In this document: in pieces, positions 1 to 8,386 of the stretch
Position numbering within the stretch: the first letter of the stretch is position 1
How the letters are laid out: every line of letters starts with the position of its first letter
DNA from: Conexibacter sp.
GTDB taxonomy: Bacteria; Actinomycetota; Thermoleophilia; Solirubrobacterales; Solirubrobacteraceae
Reading direction: 5' to 3'
Assembly: GCA_025964325.1 (NCBI GenBank)
Contig: JAOPZA010000056.1
Span: 1-39,439 of the forward strand
DNA: 39,439 bases
Program-made: the position numbers and the translations under genes
Notes under the pieces: generated by a model
Seen by the model: only the letters and a program-made list of their open reading frames with translations
What the model was told of the DNA's origin: nothing
The model's database searches: none

Positions 1-429
1 GGCGTCGCGACCTCCGCGCTGCGCTACTACGAGGAGCGCGGCCTGATCGCCTCCGAGCGCGCGTCCTCCGGTCACCGCCGCTACGCGCGAGCGGTCGTGC
101 GGCGCGTCGCCTTCGTCGTCTTCGCCCAGCGCGTCGGACTGACGCTCGACGAGATCGCCGTCGAGCTGGCGAAGCTGCCCGCCGACCGCGTGCCGACGCG
201 CCGCGACTGGTCGGCGCTGTCGGCCTCGTGGCGCACGCGGATCGACGCGCGGATCGCCGAGCTGGAGCGGCTCAAGGCGGGGCTGACGGAGTGCATCGGC
301 TGCGGCTGCCTCTCGCTCGACCGCTGCGCGTTCGCCAATCCCGACGACCGCGCCGCCCGCTTCGGCCCCGGCCCGCGCTACTGGATCGGCGACCCTCAGC
401 CGAAGGGCCGAGCGTCGCCGATCCAGTAG
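1..429 (+). CDS. soxR: Redox-sensitive MerR-family activator SoxR (5' end cut off)
   Basis: MerR-family regulator of the SoxR type, which senses redox-cycling compounds through a [2Fe-2S] cluster and activates stress or efflux genes. The frame is open from base 1. It reads through the MerR wing region (ALRYYEERGLI, then SGHRRY), the dimerisation helix, and a C-terminal cysteine cluster C-x2-C-x-C-x5-C at window codons 98, 101, 103 and 109, which is the SoxR iron-sulfur signature. Only about the first ten residues are missing beyond the window edge. The C-terminus (GPRYWIGDPQPKG) lies inside a long inverted repeat that ends at the stop codon. It converges on the helicase gene with 10 bp between the stops. 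The cluster makes SoxR much more likely than another MerR protein. Confidence 0.93.
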   Translation, partial: GVATSALRYYEERGLIASERASSGHRRYARAVVRRVAFVVFAQRVGLTLDEIAVELAKLPADRVPTRRDWSALSASWRTRIDARIAELERLKAGLTECIGCGCLSLDRCAFANPDDRAARFGPGPRYWIGDPQPKGRASPIQ

Positions 430-430
430 C
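377..430. terminator. 17-bp perfect inverted repeat, probable bidirectional terminator
   Basis: GCTACTGGATCGGCGAC at 377-393 is exactly reverse-complementary to 414-430, with a 20-base loop. The loop itself can pair further (CTC/GAG and GCC/GGC around 395-412). The right arm contains the soxR stop codon and the left arm is coding sequence. It sits where soxR and hrpA converge, so a transcript from either side would form the hairpin. There is no T-run, as is common in high-GC actinobacteria, so termination is an inference. Confidence 0.7.
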
Positions 431-439
431 CGCGCTCCA

Positions 440-3400
440 TCACGAACGCGCCGCCTCCGCCAGCAGCTTGCGCACCTGCTTCGGCGACGCCGATCCGCGC
501 ACGCCGAGGCCCTGCGCGAAGTAGGAGACGCGCAGCTCCTCGAGCGCCCACGGCACCTCGCGCAGCGGGGCCGGAAGCGCGGCACCGGCCGGCATCGCAC
601 CGAGCTGGAAGCGGTGGGCGGCCTCCAGCTCCTCGATCGTCCGCATCCGGTCGCGATCGGCGGCCAGCCCGCGCGGGAGCTGCTCGACCCGCCGCGCCGC
701 GCCGCGCAGATAGCGCTCGACGTCGGGCAGCCGGGCGACCCCGGCGGCGGCGACGAAGCCCGGGAACGTCAGCCGGCCGAGCTGGCGCGCGACGTCGAGC
801 CGCGCCGGCTGGAAGGCCGGCTCGGCCGGGAGCCGGTCGAGCGCCAGCTGCACCTCGCGCGCCGCGTCGAGGATCCGCACGAGCCAGGCGACGACCTTCG
901 CGACCGTGCCGTTCAGCTCGCGCGCGACGTAGTCGTGCAGCACCGTCCAGCCCTGCTCGTCCCAGGCGGGGCCGCCGGCGGCGAGGATCAGCGCGTCGAG
1001 CGCGGCGGTCGTGGCGTCGTCCAGCGCCGCCGCCGCGCTGCCGTGCGGCGCGCCGGCCAGCGTCAGCTTCGCCGCGTTCGCGAGGCCGCGCTCGGCCGCG
1101 CGGGCGGGCGAGGGCACGCTCAGGCGCAGCAGCCGCCGGGTGCCGGCGTGCATCCCGCCGGCCTGGGCCTCCGGCGTGTCGAGCATCCGCACGCCGACGC
1201 TCGCACCCTCGTCGACGAGCGACGGATACGCGCGGGCGAGGCCGCCCGCGCCCGGCAGCTCGATCTCGCGCGGCAGCGTCCCGAGCGTCCAACCGGTCAG
1301 GCCGCTGCGCTCGAGCGTGGGCCCGGCGGCCGCCGCCAGCTCCGCTCGCAGCCGCGGCCGGACAGCCTCGCGCAGCGCGTCGAGGTCGGTGCCGACGGCG
1401 AGCGCGTCGCCGTCCTGGTCCTCGATCGAGAAGCGCGGTCGCAGGTGCGGCGCCAGCACGATCCCGTCCCACGCGCCCTCGGGCACGCGCACGCCGCGCA
1501 GCTCCTGGAGCGAGCGAGCGACCGCGCCGAGCAGCGGCTCGCCGGGCGCGACCCGTTCGAGCACCTGCGCGACGACCTCCGGCACCGGCACGAGCGGCCG
1601 CCGCAGCTCCTTCGGCAGCGCGCGCACGAGCGCGGTCACGAGCTCGCGCCGCAGCCCGGGGACCAGCCACGCGAAGCTCGCCGCCTCGAGCCCCGCGAGC
1701 GCGGGCAGCGGGACGTGCACGGTGACGCCGTCCTCGGGCGTACCCGGCTCGAAGCGGTAGCTGAGCGGCAGCGACAGCGCCCCGTCGCGCCACTGCTCCG
1801 GCCACGCCGCCGGGTCGACGGCGTCGGCCGCGTCGGCGTTGACGAGCAGCTCCTGGGTGAACGACAGCAGCTCCGGCTCGGCTCTGCGGGCTCTGCGCCA
1901 CCAGCGGTCGAAGTGCGCGCCGGAGACGATCTCGGCCGGGATCCGCGCGTCGTAGAAGTCGAACAGCGCGCCGTCGTCGACGAGGATGTCGCGGCGGCGC
2001 ACGCGATCCTCCAGCGCCTCGACGTCGGCCAGCAGGCGGCGGTTGTCATGGAAGAAGTGGTGGCGCGTCTCCCAGTCGCCCTCGACGAGCGCGCGGCGGA
2101 TGAACAGCTCGCGCGAGAGGACGGGGTCGATCGCGCCGTAGGCGACCTTGCGCCCGGCGACGATCGGCAGGCCGTAGAGCGTGACGCGCTCGAGCGCGAC
2201 GACCGACGCGCGCTTGCGCTCCCAGTGCGGCTCGTCGTAGGTGCGTCTGACGAGATGCCCGGCGAGCGGCTCGACCCACGCCGGCTCGATCCGGGCGGCC
2301 GTCCGGCCCCACAGCCGCGTCGTCTCGACCAGCTCCGCCGCCATCACCCACGTCGGTGCTCTGCGGGCGAGCGCCGAGCCGGGGAAGATCGCGAAGCGGG
2401 CGCCGCGGGCGCCGAGGTACTCGCCGCGTCTGCGCTCGTCCTTCACGCCGACGTGCGACAGCAGCCCGGCCAGCATCGCGACGTGAATGTGACTGCGGAC
2501 TTCGTCCGCCGTCCCTGTCTCGGCCGGCTCCTGGTCGAGCGTCAGGCCGATCGCTCGGGCCGAGGCGCGCAGCTGCCCGACCAGGTCCTGCCACTCGCGC
2601 ACCCGCAGGTAGTGGAGGAACTCGCCTCTCAGGCGCTTGCGGAACTGGCTGCTCGACAGCTCGCGCTGCTGCTCGCGCACGTGGTTCCAGAGGTTCAGGA
2701 AGGCGATGAAGTCGGACTGCTCGTCTCTGAAGCGGGCGTGCAGTTGATCCGCTTGCGCGCGCAACTCGGTCGGCCGCTCGCGCGGATCCTGGATCGAGAG
2801 CGCGGCCGCGATCACGACGACCTCCTCGACGCAGCCGAGCCGGTCGGCCTCGAGCACCATCCGCCCGAAGCGCGGGTCGACCGGCAGCTGCGCGAGTCTG
2901 CGCCCGAGCGGCGTGAGGCGTCTGGCGGGGTCCGCCGCGTCCGGATCGAGCGCGCCCAGCTCCTGCAGCAGCAGCACGCCGTCGCGGATCTGGCGCTTGT
3001 CGGGCGGGTCGAGGAAGGGGAAGTCCTCGATCTCGCCCAGCCCGAGCGCCGCCATCTGGAGGATCACCGAGGCGAGGTTCGTGCGCAGGATCTCGGGATC
3101 GGTAAAGCGCGGGCGGGCGTCGAAGTCGTCCTCGCCGTACAGCCGGATCGCGATGCCGTCGGACTGGCGTCCGCAGCGCCCCTTGCGCTGGTCGGCGGAC
3201 GCCTGCGAGACCTCCTCGATCGGCAGCCGCTGGACCTTCAGTCGCGCGCTGTAGCGGCTGATCCGGGCCGTCCCGGGATCGACGACGTAGCGGATCCCAG
3301 GCACCGTCAGCGACGTCTCGGCGACGTTCGTCGCGAGCACGACGCGCGGTCTCGTGTGGGCTCTGAAGACCTTCTGCTGCTCCGCCGTCGCGAGCCGCGC

Positions 3401-4405
3401 GTAGAGCGGCAGGATGTCGAGTCTGGAGCCGAAGCGGCCGCTCAGGGCGTCGGCCGTGTCGCGGATCTCGCGCTCGCCGCTGAGGAAGACGAGCACGTCG
3501 CCGCGGGCGGCGCGCTGCAGCTCCTGCACGGCGTCGCCGATCGCGTCGGCCTGGTCGCGCTCGTCCTCGCCCTCGGCGGCGGCAAGCGGCCGGTAGCGGA
3601 CCTCGACCGGGTAGGTGCGGCCCGAGACCTCGACGATCGGCGCGTCGCCGAAGTGCCGGCTGAAGCGCTCCGGGTCGATCGTCGCGGAGGTGATGATCAG
3701 CTTCAGGTCGGGGCGCTGCGGCAGGATCCGCTTGATGCAGCCGAGCAGGAAGTCGATGTTGAGGCTGCGCTCGTGCGCCTCGTCGACGATGATCGTGTCG
3801 TAGCGTCGCAGCAGCGGGTCGCGCTGGATCTCGGCCAGCAGCAGGCCGTCGGTGACGAGGCGCACGAGCGTCGCGTCGCTCGTGCGATCGCTGAAGCGGA
3901 CGGCATAGCCGACCGCCTCGCCGAGCTCGACGTCGAGCTCCTCGGCGATCCGCTCCGCGACCGTGCGCGCGGCGATCCGGCGCGGCTGCGTGTGGGCGAT
4001 CGCGCCGCGCACCCCGCGTCCCAGCTCGAGGCAGATCTTCGGCAGCTGCGTCGTCTTGCCGGAGCCGGTCTCGCCCGCGACGACGACGACCTGGTGGTCG
4101 CGGATCGCCGCCAGCAGGTCGTCGCGCCGGGCGCTGACGGGCAGCTGCGGCGGGTAGGAGACGGCGGGCACGTGCGCGCGCCGCGCCGCGATCCGCGCCT
4201 CCGCCTCCGCGATCTCCTCGGCGACGCGCTGCAGCGTGTCCGGCCGCGCGCGCAGGCGGTCGACGCGGCGCCGCAGGCGCTCGGCGTCGCGCAGGGTCAG
4301 GTCGGCGAGGCGGGCGCGCAGCTCGGCGAGCGGCGCGTCGACAGGAAGCGTCGCCGCGTCGTCCGAACCGCCGCCCGGCAGCATCTGCTCGGTGGACGGT
4401 GGCAC
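440..4405 (-). CDS. hrpA: ATP-dependent RNA helicase HrpA (DEAH-box)
   Basis: Large DEAH-box helicase of 1321 residues, the normal size for bacterial HrpA, which remodels RNA and acts on stalled ribosomes or mRNA processing. Seen in order: basic N-terminal region, Walker A GETGSGKTT (111-119), DEAH (208-211), motif III SAT in LIITSATIDPERF, motif VI-type QRKGRCGR, then the HA2 and OB-type regions and a long C-terminal DUF3418-like part rich in Glu and Arg. Translation most likely begins at GTG 4405. A TATCCT box ends 7 bases upstream and there is no Shine-Dalgarno, consistent with a leaderless mRNA. An out-of-frame ATG lies at 4408-4410. The very long open frame on the opposite strand is a GC-driven shadow. 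Confidence 0.95.
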   Translation of the reverse strand: MPPSTEQMLPGGGSDDAATLPVDAPLAELRARLADLTLRDAERLRRRVDRLRARPDTLQRVAEEIAEAEARIAARRAHVPAVSYPPQLPVSARRDDLLAAIRDHQVVVVAGETGSGKTTQLPKICLELGRGVRGAIAHTQPRRIAARTVAERIAEELDVELGEAVGYAVRFSDRTSDATLVRLVTDGLLLAEIQRDPLLRRYDTIIVDEAHERSLNIDFLLGCIKRILPQRPDLKLIITSATIDPERFSRHFGDAPIVEVSGRTYPVEVRYRPLAAAEGEDERDQADAIGDAVQELQRAARGDVLVFLSGEREIRDTADALSGRFGSRLDILPLYARLATAEQQKVFRAHTRPRVVLATNVAETSLTVPGIRYVVDPGTARISRYSARLKVQRLPIEEVSQASADQRKGRCGRQSDGIAIRLYGEDDFDARPRFTDPEILRTNLASVILQMAALGLGEIEDFPFLDPPDKRQIRDGVLLLQELGALDPDAADPARRLTPLGRRLAQLPVDPRFGRMVLEADRLGCVEEVVVIAAALSIQDPRERPTELRAQADQLHARFRDEQSDFIAFLNLWNHVREQQRELSSSQFRKRLRGEFLHYLRVREWQDLVGQLRASARAIGLTLDQEPAETGTADEVRSHIHVAMLAGLLSHVGVKDERRRGEYLGARGARFAIFPGSALARRAPTWVMAAELVETTRLWGRTAARIEPAWVEPLAGHLVRRTYDEPHWERKRASVVALERVTLYGLPIVAGRKVAYGAIDPVLSRELFIRRALVEGDWETRHHFFHDNRRLLADVEALEDRVRRRDILVDDGALFDFYDARIPAEIVSGAHFDRWWRRARRAEPELLSFTQELLVNADAADAVDPAAWPEQWRDGALSLPLSYRFEPGTPEDGVTVHVPLPALAGLEAASFAWLVPGLRRELVTALVRALPKELRRPLVPVPEVVAQVLERVAPGEPLLGAVARSLQELRGVRVPEGAWDGIVLAPHLRPRFSIEDQDGDALAVGTDLDALREAVRPRLRAELAAAAGPTLERSGLTGWTLGTLPREIELPGAGGLARAYPSLVDEGASVGVRMLDTPEAQAGGMHAGTRRLLRLSVPSPARAAERGLANAAKLTLAGAPHGSAAAALDDATTAALDALILAAGGPAWDEQGWTVLHDYVARELNGTVAKVVAWLVRILDAAREVQLALDRLPAEPAFQPARLDVARQLGRLTFPGFVAAAGVARLPDVERYLRGAARRVEQLPRGLAADRDRMRTIEELEAAHRFQLGAMPAGAALPAPLREVPWALEELRVSYFAQGLGVRGSASPKQVRKLLAEAARS

Positions 4406-4412
4406 ACCATTG

Positions 4413-4418
4413 AGGATA
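4413..4418 (-). promoter_or_regulatory. Candidate -10 box for leaderless hrpA
   Basis: TATCCT on the minus strand lies 7 bases before the GTG start of hrpA. No Shine-Dalgarno is present in between, so transcription would start at or next to the start codon. No convincing -35 was seen. Confidence 0.4.
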
Positions 4419-4448
4419 GGGGCGCGCGGCGCCGCTGACTGCGCGCGC

Positions 4449-4976
4449 TCAGGCGTCGCGCGGGTCCGGCGCCAGCTCGAGACGGCCGAACTGGCCGCGG
4501 AAGTAGGCGAGCGGCGCGCCCGGGCGCGCGGTCGCGACGAGCGCCTCGGCGATGAAGACGACGTGCGTGCCGGCGACGACCTGCTCGGTCACGCGACACT
4601 CGACGTGCGCGAGCGCGTCGGCCAGCAGCGGCCCCGCGTACTGTCCCTCCGCCAGCTCGATGCCGTCGAACTTGTCGTCGCCCTTGCGCGCGAAGCGCAC
4701 CGCGATCTCGCGGTGATCCTCGCCCAGGACGTTGATCGCGAACGTGCCGACCTGCGCGATCGCGCGACCGGTCGCGGAGGACTGGTTCAGCGCGACCAGC
4801 ACCATCGGCGGCTCCAGCGAGAGCGACGTGACCGCGCTCGCGGTCGTCCCGTAGGGCCTCCCGTCGAGGGTCGTGGTGATGACCGTGACGCCGCTCGCGA
4901 AGTGGCCGATGACGTTGCGGAACTCGTCCGGCGTGAGCCGGCGCGGCTGCTCGTTCTGATGATCGGGCGGGTTCAT
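4449..4976 (-). CDS. Flavin reductase-family protein (HpaC/NtaB-like)
   Basis: 175-residue protein of the flavin reductase domain family, which reduces FMN or FAD with NAD(P)H, often to supply a two-component monooxygenase. Visible hallmarks are GHFASGVTVITT near residue 30, TTASAVTSLSLEPPMVLV, the NQSSATG and FAINVLGEDH segments, and a C-terminal YFRGQFGRL. Length is normal for a single-domain member. It lies 43 bp upstream of hrpA on the same strand and is divergent from the NmrA-like gene. No partner oxygenase is adjacent, so the substrate cannot be told. It could also be a flavin-binding protein without reductase activity. Confidence 0.88.
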   Translation of the reverse strand: MNPPDHQNEQPRRLTPDEFRNVIGHFASGVTVITTTLDGRPYGTTASAVTSLSLEPPMVLVALNQSSATGRAIAQVGTFAINVLGEDHREIAVRFARKGDDKFDGIELAEGQYAGPLLADALAHVECRVTEQVVAGTHVVFIAEALVATARPGAPLAYFRGQFGRLELAPDPRDA

Positions 4977-5019
4977 CGGTGACGTCGGCGTCGCGGCGGG
5001 ACCTGAATCCTCGCAGGAG

Positions 5020-5025
5020 TAGGAT
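5020..5025 (+). promoter_or_regulatory. Candidate -10 box for leaderless NmrA-like gene
   Basis: TAGGAT ends 7 bases before ATG 5033. The AGGA inside the box could also serve as a weak Shine-Dalgarno (8-base spacing), so the two readings compete. The start at 5033 is supported either way. Confidence 0.35.
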
Positions 5026-5032
5026 CGCGGCG

Positions 5033-5905
5033 ATGACCGGACCGATCGCCGTCACGGGCGCCACCGGGGCCGTCGGATCGCGCGTCGCCCAGCGCCTCGC
5101 CGAGCGGGGCCTGTCGCAGCGCCTCGTCGTGCGCGATCCCGCCCGCGCACCGCGACTCGCGGGCGCGGAGGTGCGCGTCGCCTCCGGCTACGCGGCGACC
5201 GACGAGATGCGCGCCGCGCTGGAGGGCGCCGAGACGCTGTTCCTGATCCCCGCGCACGAGGCGCCGGATCGCGTCGCGCAGCACATGAGCGCGATCGACG
5301 CCGCCGTCACGGCGGGCGTGCGGCGGATCGTCTACCTGTCGTTCGCCGCGGCCGCGCCGCAGACGACCTTCACGTTCGGCCGCGACCACTGGGCGACCGA
5401 GCAGCACCTGCGCGAGACGGGCGTGCCGTGGACGTTCCTGCGGATGAGCCTCTACCTCGACTTCGTCCCCGGCATGGTCGGCCCGGACGGCGTCGTGCGG
5501 GGCCCGGCCGCTGACGGGCGCGTCGCCGCGATCCTGCGCGACGACGTCGCCGACGCGGCCGCGGTCGTGCTCGCGAACCCGGCCGACCACGACGGCAGAA
5601 GCTACGTCCTGTCGGGCCGTGAGGCGTTCTCGCTGGGCGAGGCGGCCGAGCTGATGGCGCGCCGGTCGGGCAAGCCGATCCGCTTCGTCGACGAGAGCGA
5701 GGAGGAGGCCTACGCCTCGCGCGCCGGCTACGGCGCGCCCGAGTGGCAGGTGCGCGGCTGGGTCAGCTCGTACCTCGCGATCCGCGACGGCAGCCTCGCG
5801 ACCGTCAGCGACGACGTGCTCGAGCTGACCGGCCGCGAGCCCGTCACGCTCGCCGCCTGGCTCGCCGCGCACCCCGAGAGCCTCGCGCACGTCGGCGACG
5901 CGTAG
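5033..5905 (+). CDS. NmrA/SDR-type NAD(P)-binding protein
   Basis: 290-residue atypical short-chain dehydrogenase of the NmrA/TMR family, similar in layout to NAD(P)H:quinone oxidoreductase QorB-type proteins. The nucleotide-binding motif TGATGAVG is at residues 8-15, followed by a variable strand, SFAAAAPQTTFTFGRDHWATEQ where the catalytic-like segment lies, and a C-terminal substrate lobe with YVLSGREAFSLGEAAELM. I chose ATG 5033 because the Rossmann fold begins directly after it. An upstream ATG at 4979 would add 18 low-complexity basic residues. These proteins either reduce quinones or act as redox sensors, and the sequence does not decide which. Downstream 5906-5992 holds only the next ribosome-binding site. 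Confidence 0.85.
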   Translation: MTGPIAVTGATGAVGSRVAQRLAERGLSQRLVVRDPARAPRLAGAEVRVASGYAATDEMRAALEGAETLFLIPAHEAPDRVAQHMSAIDAAVTAGVRRIVYLSFAAAAPQTTFTFGRDHWATEQHLRETGVPWTFLRMSLYLDFVPGMVGPDGVVRGPAADGRVAAILRDDVADAAAVVLANPADHDGRSYVLSGREAFSLGEAAELMARRSGKPIRFVDESEEEAYASRAGYGAPEWQVRGWVSSYLAIRDGSLATVSDDVLELTGREPVTLAAWLAAHPESLAHVGDA

Positions 5906-5992
5906 CGCCTGCACTGATCGTTTGCGCCCACGAAGCGGCGGGCATCTGCGGCCCCAGCCGGGTGGCGAACGCAGGAACGCAGAGGAGACGCG

Positions 5993-6799
5993 ATGGACTA
6001 CCAGCGATTCATCAGCCTCGTGGAGCGCGAGGCCGAGCTGCCGCATGAGCCCGCCGAGCAGGCCACGCGAGCGGTCCTGCAGACGCTCGGCGAGCGGCTC
6101 TCCGGCGGCGAGGCGCACGACATCGCCGAGCAGCTGCCGTCCGAGCTGGCGACGGTGCTGGACCAGGGCGGCAACGCACAGGGGTTCGACCGCCAGGAGT
6201 TCGTCCGCCGCGTCGCCGAGCGCGCCGGGATCGAGCTGCCGGACGCGGTCGCGGCGACGCGCGCCGTCTTCGCCGCGCTCGGCTGGGCCGTCAGCCACGA
6301 CGAGATCGTCGACATGGCCGCCGAGCTGCCGAAGGACTTCGGCGAGCTGGTCGAGCTGGCGCTCTCCCGCAACGCGCGGCGGCCGATGGGATCGCTGCCG
6401 CGCGTGCGCACGACCGAGGAGTTCGTCGAGGGCGTCGCCCAGCGCGCCGGCCTCGTCGGCGAGCGCGAGCGCGCTCGCCGCGCGACGGAGGCGACGCTCG
6501 AGACGCTCGGCGAGCGGATCTCGCACGGCGAGGTCGACGACCTCGCCGAGCAGCTGCCGGCGGAGCTGCGCTCGCCGCTCGCGCGCGGCGACGAGCTGAG
6601 CGGCGGCGCCGCTCGGCCGCTGTCGCTCGACGAGTTCCTGCTGCGCGTCGCCGAGCGCGAGGGCGAGACGCCGCTGGAGGTCCCGACGCACGCGCGCGCG
6701 GTCTTCGCGACGCTGCGCGAGGCGGTCTCGGAGAGAGAGTTCGCCGACATCGAGGCGCAGCTGCCGAACGAGTACGCGGCGTTGCTGGCGCGGCCCTAG
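5993..6799 (+). CDS. DUF2267-domain protein with four half-repeats
   Basis: 268-residue cytoplasmic, acidic, helical protein. Four units of about 65-70 residues repeat: each starts with an (E/D)-F-(V/L)-x-R-V-A-(E/Q)-R-like helix (near residues 5, 68, 141 and 209), contains an (A/L)-T-L-G-E-R or A-L-G-W helix, and ends with an A-E-Q-L-P-x-E-L-like motif. This matches DUF2267, whose single domain contains two such halves, so this protein is two DUF2267 domains in tandem. The function of the family is not established. A good ribosome-binding site (GAGGAG, 7-8 bases before ATG) supports the start. It stands alone between an upstream plus-strand gene and a convergent MFS gene 3 bp away. Confidence 0.85.
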   Translation: MDYQRFISLVEREAELPHEPAEQATRAVLQTLGERLSGGEAHDIAEQLPSELATVLDQGGNAQGFDRQEFVRRVAERAGIELPDAVAATRAVFAALGWAVSHDEIVDMAAELPKDFGELVELALSRNARRPMGSLPRVRTTEEFVEGVAQRAGLVGERERARRATEATLETLGERISHGEVDDLAEQLPAELRSPLARGDELSGGAARPLSLDEFLLRVAEREGETPLEVPTHARAVFATLREAVSEREFADIEAQLPNEYAALLARP

Positions 6800-6802
6800 C
6801 GA

Positions 6803-8275
6803 TCAGTGCGCGAGGACGGGCTCCGCGTCGGGGTCGGTCTGCGGCACGCCGGGGCGCAGCACGAGGCCGCAGACGACGGCGCCGATCGCGAAGATCCCGG
6901 CCGACCACCAGAACGCGGTCGTGTAGCCGTGGACGGCGGCGTGCCCGATCACCTCGGGATTCGGCTGCCGCCCGCTCAGGTAGCTGCTCGTCGCGCTCGC
7001 CGCGAGCGTGCTCAGCAGCGCGGTGCCGATCGAGCCGCCGACCTGCTGGCTCGTGTTGACCATCGCGGAGGCGACGCCGGCGTCCGACGGCGCGACCCCG
7101 AGCGTCGCGCCGTTGAAGGCCGGCGCGAAGACGAGCCCGAGGCCGACGCCCATCACGATCAGGCCCGGCAGCACGTCGGCCGCGTAGACCGAGTCGACGC
7201 TCAGCCGCGTGAAGAGGAGCATCGCCAGCGCGGCGAGCGCCATGCCGGTCGAGACGAGCGGCTTGGCGCCGAAGCGCGGCACCAGTCTGGTCGTCGCCGT
7301 CGTCGCGGTGAGGATGATCGCGCCCGACAGCGGCAGGAAGCCGAGGCCGGTCTGGATCGGCGTGAAGGCGAGGTTCTGCTGCAGGTAGTAGGTCAGGAAG
7401 AGGAAGACGCCGAACATGCCGATGCCGGTGATCCCGACCGCCAGGTACGAGCCGCCGCGGTCGCGGTCGAGCACGACGCGCAACGGCAGCAACGGGTTGG
7501 CGACGCGCCGCTGCAGCGCGACGAAGACCGCCAGCAGCACGACGCCGGCCGCGAGCGAGCCGATCGTGAGGCCGGCCGTCCAGCTGTGCGTCTCGGCGTT
7601 GGAGAAGCCGTAGACGACGAAGAAGAGGCCGAGGCAGGCCGTGATCGTGCCGGGGATGTCGATCCGCGGCTTGCCGTCCTGCGGCACGTTGTGCAGCAGC
7701 GTGAACGCCGCGATCGCGGCCGGGACCGCGAACAGCAGGTTGACGTAGAGGCACCAGCGCCAGGAGAGCGACTCGGTCAGGACGCCGCCGAGCAGCAGGC
7801 CGACGGCCGCGCCGCCGCCGGCGATCGCGCCGAAGATGCCGAACGCTCTGCCGCGCTCGGCCGGATCGGTGAAGGTCGTCGTCAGCAGCGAGAGGGCGGC
7901 GGGCGCCAGCAGCGCGCCGAAGAGGCCCTGGAGGGCGCGGGCGGCGACCAGCATGCCGAAGCTCTGGGCGGCGCCGCCGAGCGCGGAGGCGACGGCGAAG
8001 CCGAGCAGGCCGCCGAGGAACGCCCACTTGCGGCCGAACAGGTCGCCGATGCGGCCGCCCAGCAGCAGCAGGCTGCCGAAGGCGAGCGCGTAGGCGGTCA
8101 CGACCCACTGGCGGTTGTCGTTCGAGAACGCGAGCGCCTTCTGCGCGGAGGGCAGCGCGATGTTCACGATCGTCGCGTCGAGCACGACCATCAGCTGCGC
8201 GATCCCGAGCAGCGCGAGGATCATCCAGCGTCTCGCGTGGTGGGGGTTCTCGTGGGGTGTCGTCAGTTCGGACAT
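6803..8275 (-). CDS. DHA2-family MFS drug/proton antiporter
   Basis: 490-residue multi-pass membrane protein with about 14 hydrophobic segments, typical of the DHA2 (EmrB/QacA-like) family of proton-driven multidrug efflux pumps. Motifs seen are LDATIVNIALPSAQKAL in helix 1, the family motif near GGRIGDLFGRKWAF (between helices 2 and 3), and the helix 5 signature GGVLTESLSWRW. The start is ATG 8275, since the residues upstream of MSELTTPHENPHHARRW in the same frame are shadow sequence. It diverges from a TetR-family regulator 111 bp away, the usual arrangement for a pump and its repressor. The substrate is unknown. Confidence 0.92.
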   Translation of the reverse strand: MSELTTPHENPHHARRWMILALLGIAQLMVVLDATIVNIALPSAQKALAFSNDNRQWVVTAYALAFGSLLLLGGRIGDLFGRKWAFLGGLLGFAVASALGGAAQSFGMLVAARALQGLFGALLAPAALSLLTTTFTDPAERGRAFGIFGAIAGGGAAVGLLLGGVLTESLSWRWCLYVNLLFAVPAAIAAFTLLHNVPQDGKPRIDIPGTITACLGLFFVVYGFSNAETHSWTAGLTIGSLAAGVVLLAVFVALQRRVANPLLPLRVVLDRDRGGSYLAVGITGIGMFGVFLFLTYYLQQNLAFTPIQTGLGFLPLSGAIILTATTATTRLVPRFGAKPLVSTGMALAALAMLLFTRLSVDSVYAADVLPGLIVMGVGLGLVFAPAFNGATLGVAPSDAGVASAMVNTSQQVGGSIGTALLSTLAASATSSYLSGRQPNPEVIGHAAVHGYTTAFWWSAGIFAIGAVVCGLVLRPGVPQTDPDAEPVLAH

Positions 8276-8374
8276 GAGCCTCGGTGTGGTCGCGGGCGCC
8301 AGAAGGGGAGGAGGGACCTCCGCTTGTCGAGCCACCGTAGCACGGAAACGGAGAGATGGCTTCCGCTTTGTCGC

Positions 8375-8380
8375 TACGCT
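8375..8380 (+). promoter_or_regulatory. Candidate -10 box for the tetR-type gene
   Basis: TACGCT ends 6 bases before ATG 8387, with no Shine-Dalgarno. This fits leaderless transcription. The 111-bp divergent region upstream should also hold the pump promoter and the repressor operator, but no convincing palindrome is visible, only scattered 5-bp inverted pieces (GTAGC/GCTAC and CGGAA/TTCCG). Confidence 0.4.
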
Positions 8381-8386
8381 AGACCG

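Noticed and set aside
614..4438. 1274-codon plus-strand open frame opposite hrpA
   Set aside because: Arg/Ala/Glu-rich composition without any domain, running antisense to a clear HrpA helicase. It is a GC-skew shadow, as are similar long frames opposite the MFS, WS/DGAT, HisD and GroEL genes.
4406..4448. GGCGC-GCG-GCGCC hairpin between the flavin reductase and hrpA
   Set aside because: Only 5 bp in sequence this GC-rich is expected by chance, and no T-run follows.
8276..8386. Possible TetR operator formed by GTAGC/GCTAC and CGGAA/TTCCG
   Set aside because: The 5-bp pairs have different centres (8357 and 8354) and do not form one palindrome, so no operator is called.
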